Below are positions 61,701-64,000 of a DNA stretch of 64,000 nt, piece by piece; within the stretch, counting starts at the first letter, position 1, and every line of letters starts with the position of its first letter. The translations under genes and the position numbers were made by a program. The DNA comes from Dermacentor variabilis (Eukaryota > Arthropoda > Arachnida > Ixodida > Ixodidae), in assembly GCF_050947875.1 (NCBI RefSeq), contig NC_134574.1:156695534-156759533 (forward strand). The letters are read 5' to 3'. The notes under the pieces are model-generated. The model did no database searches. It was not told the DNA's origin and worked only from the letters and a program-made list of their open reading frames with translations.

Positions 61701-62190
61701 CGGCGACCGAATTGACCTTCGTGCTCCCGCTGGCATCAACGCGAACTAAGTCGCGAAAACGGAAGTTAACGCGGACGCTGTACCCGTCGCAGATGACTTT
61801 CAAGATACAGCCGCCCGGGCCGCCCGCAGTAGAAACCCTCCCCCCCCCCCCCCCACCCCCGAAGCCTTGCGCGCGACAGACGGCGCCGCAGCATGGTGTC
61901 ACGCGCGCACAGGCAAACATGAGCAGGTCTCATTCGATGACCGCGGAAACTCGCTGTCAGAACGCTGCAGGGAGGAAACGCGGCGACAGCAGCAGCAGCG
62001 AGCAAATCGACCTTCGTGCAGTCGCTGGCATCAACGCGAACTTAGTCGCGAAAACAGAGCGTATAGCGCGGACTTTGTACCCGTCGCAGATGGCTTTCAA
62101 GATACAGCCGCCCGGGCCGCCCGCAGTAGAACCCCCCCCTCTCCCCCCCCCCCACCTTTGAAGCCTTGCGCGCGACGGAAGGCGGCGCGC
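61680..62190. repeat. Tandem 295-base unit, one full and one partial copy
   Basis: GACCTTCGTGC starts at 61714 and 62009. In both units CTGGCATCAACGCGAACT, GTACCCGTCGCAGATG, TTCAAGATACAGCCGCCCGG and a poly(C) run follow. The C-runs (61842-61855 and about 62132-62151) differ in length and interruptions. On the minus strand the unit is partly open, so it may be an internal duplication of LINE-related sequence. Confidence 0.75.
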
Positions 62191-63383
62191 TTCCTCCGCG
62201 CTTTCGTCCGTTCCGTGCGCGAGATTGAGCCACGATAGGCGGCCTCACCCTCGCATGCTTTCACTCGCACACACAGCATGCGGCGCGCGGCGCCGATCTT
62301 ATCGCCCTTGGAATTAATACGGAACCTCATGGCGACGACGGCGACGCCTTCTGTAAAAGATGCGCCTGTAGTATAATTGCCATCTCAATAATAATTTTAA
62401 AAAATTAACCTCATGACTCATACACGCTATACGAAAAATGAGCGTTTCATCGCACGGAAACACGAATGCTCTTAAATAAATAGGGACCCGGATAATCATG
62501 CTGGAAAATTGTATAATAAGGGTACGGGAGACATATTGTTTCACACCATGGCTGTCCCGTCGTTTGTCAAACGGAACAGTAATTCGAAATTACGAAACAT
62601 AAAGGAAACCGCTAACTGCCGCGCATGTATCGTAACTATATAGACTACCCGTGCATATATATATATATATATATACACGTAGTGCCATCGACGGTGGTCT
62701 ACTCTAAATCACCGTCTGTCCAGTGAGCGTCTGCTCACTTTGCAATGTGGTGTACGCGGCTTGAATAATGGATCCGGAACCTAGAAGAGGTGCGACGTCA
62801 GCGTCTGACCACTTTGAGGTCTAGTGTTTGAGATCACGTGAGGTCCAGTGAGCATCTGATCACTGTGGAAATGCTCTCGCATTTACAGCTAAATTACGAC
62901 CGAATAAAAAAAAAAGTTGATTGTTCTCTCTTTGTGCCGAACAGGTCCAAGAAATGACGGCAGCGCCACGCCAAGCAGTTCCCAAATTGTGTTTAGATAA
63001 ATCGTTCCATCTTTCTTCTGAAAGAAAAAAAATTATTAAGGAAAACTTATAGCGTGCACGCGTGGCGTCAACCGGTTGCTCGCCCACAGCGGGAAGCCTT
63101 CCTTGTCTGGCATCCGCGCTATATAGCTGCTGGCCACATTTATTACGATTATTATTTTATTCTTTTAATGTATTTTCTTAATTTCTTTGTTTTGTTTTAA
63201 ATCTCGCAGCTCCGCAGGTTGCGCACCTGCGGAGAAGCGGGCCCGCGGCAATTGGCGAGGTCGTTATTGCGAACCGGGCGCTTCGCATCCACGCACGAAG
63301 GCACCGCACATTCGCTTTATGTCGCGCACACATGCCTTTCGCTCGGTGCTGAACACATGCGTCATTGTGGCGCTCTTAAAAGT
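62191..63383. other. Intergenic stretch, no gene recognised
   Basis: A short (TA)n lies at about 62657-62674. GAGCGTCTGCTCAC and GAGCATCTGATCAC are small near-palindromes at 62724 and 62850. No gene supported. Confidence 0.5.

Positions 63384-64000
<617 letters not shown>

Overview
This is repeat-rich, gene-poor nuclear DNA from an arthropod, most likely a hard (ixodid, probably metastriate) tick. The evidence is a set of interspersed repeats that I recognise from tick genomes by memory, not by search: tRNA-headed SINEs with a common body, LINE 3' tails carrying a GGTTAACC-type core and ending in (CT)n, short palindromic elements, and very long dinucleotide and tetranucleotide microsatellites. 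I found no host protein-coding gene, rRNA gene or functional tRNA gene. The open frames longer than 60 codons fall mostly on microsatellites, low-complexity sequence or decayed transposons. The longest clean frame (234 codons, present twice) shows a neutral substitution pattern.

The main feature of the layout is one segment present twice in direct orientation. Copy 1 is 2921-28674 and copy 2 is 28875-55951, separated by a run of exactly 200 N. Positions 1-2920 and 55952-64000 are single-copy here. Copy 1 ends at the gap at the base that matches 55951, inside the right-hand contig. Copy 2 starts at the gap at the base that matches 2921, inside the left-hand contig. That is the geometry of two contigs overlapping end to end. 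Together with about 3 percent divergence, this suggests two haplotypes of one locus placed in series (false duplication) rather than a real 26-27 kb tandem duplication, though the sequence alone cannot settle it.

The two copies can be read as a natural comparison. Copy 2 carries a 5'-truncated RTE-type retrotransposon (35310-36396) and a SINE with a 15-base target-site duplication (36561-36791) that copy 1 lacks. Copy 1 lacks a 116-base block present in copy 2 (53920-54035). Several microsatellites differ greatly in length. Shared older insertions include LINE tails with intact target duplications (6909-7107 and 17334-17676), a fully palindromic MITE inserted at a TA (23837-24000), several other inverted-repeat elements, and an inverted pair of tRNA-headed SINEs (25625-26093).

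The right single-copy flank holds a foldback element (56716-56850), a long (TA)n, a G-rich tract, a decayed LINE 3' end with a CCHC motif (60840-61700), a 295-base repeated unit next to it, and a very long (CA)n (63456-63584). I saw no multi-gene system, CRISPR array or cassette of cooperating genes. The notable biology is transposon and microsatellite dynamics and the probable assembly artefact.
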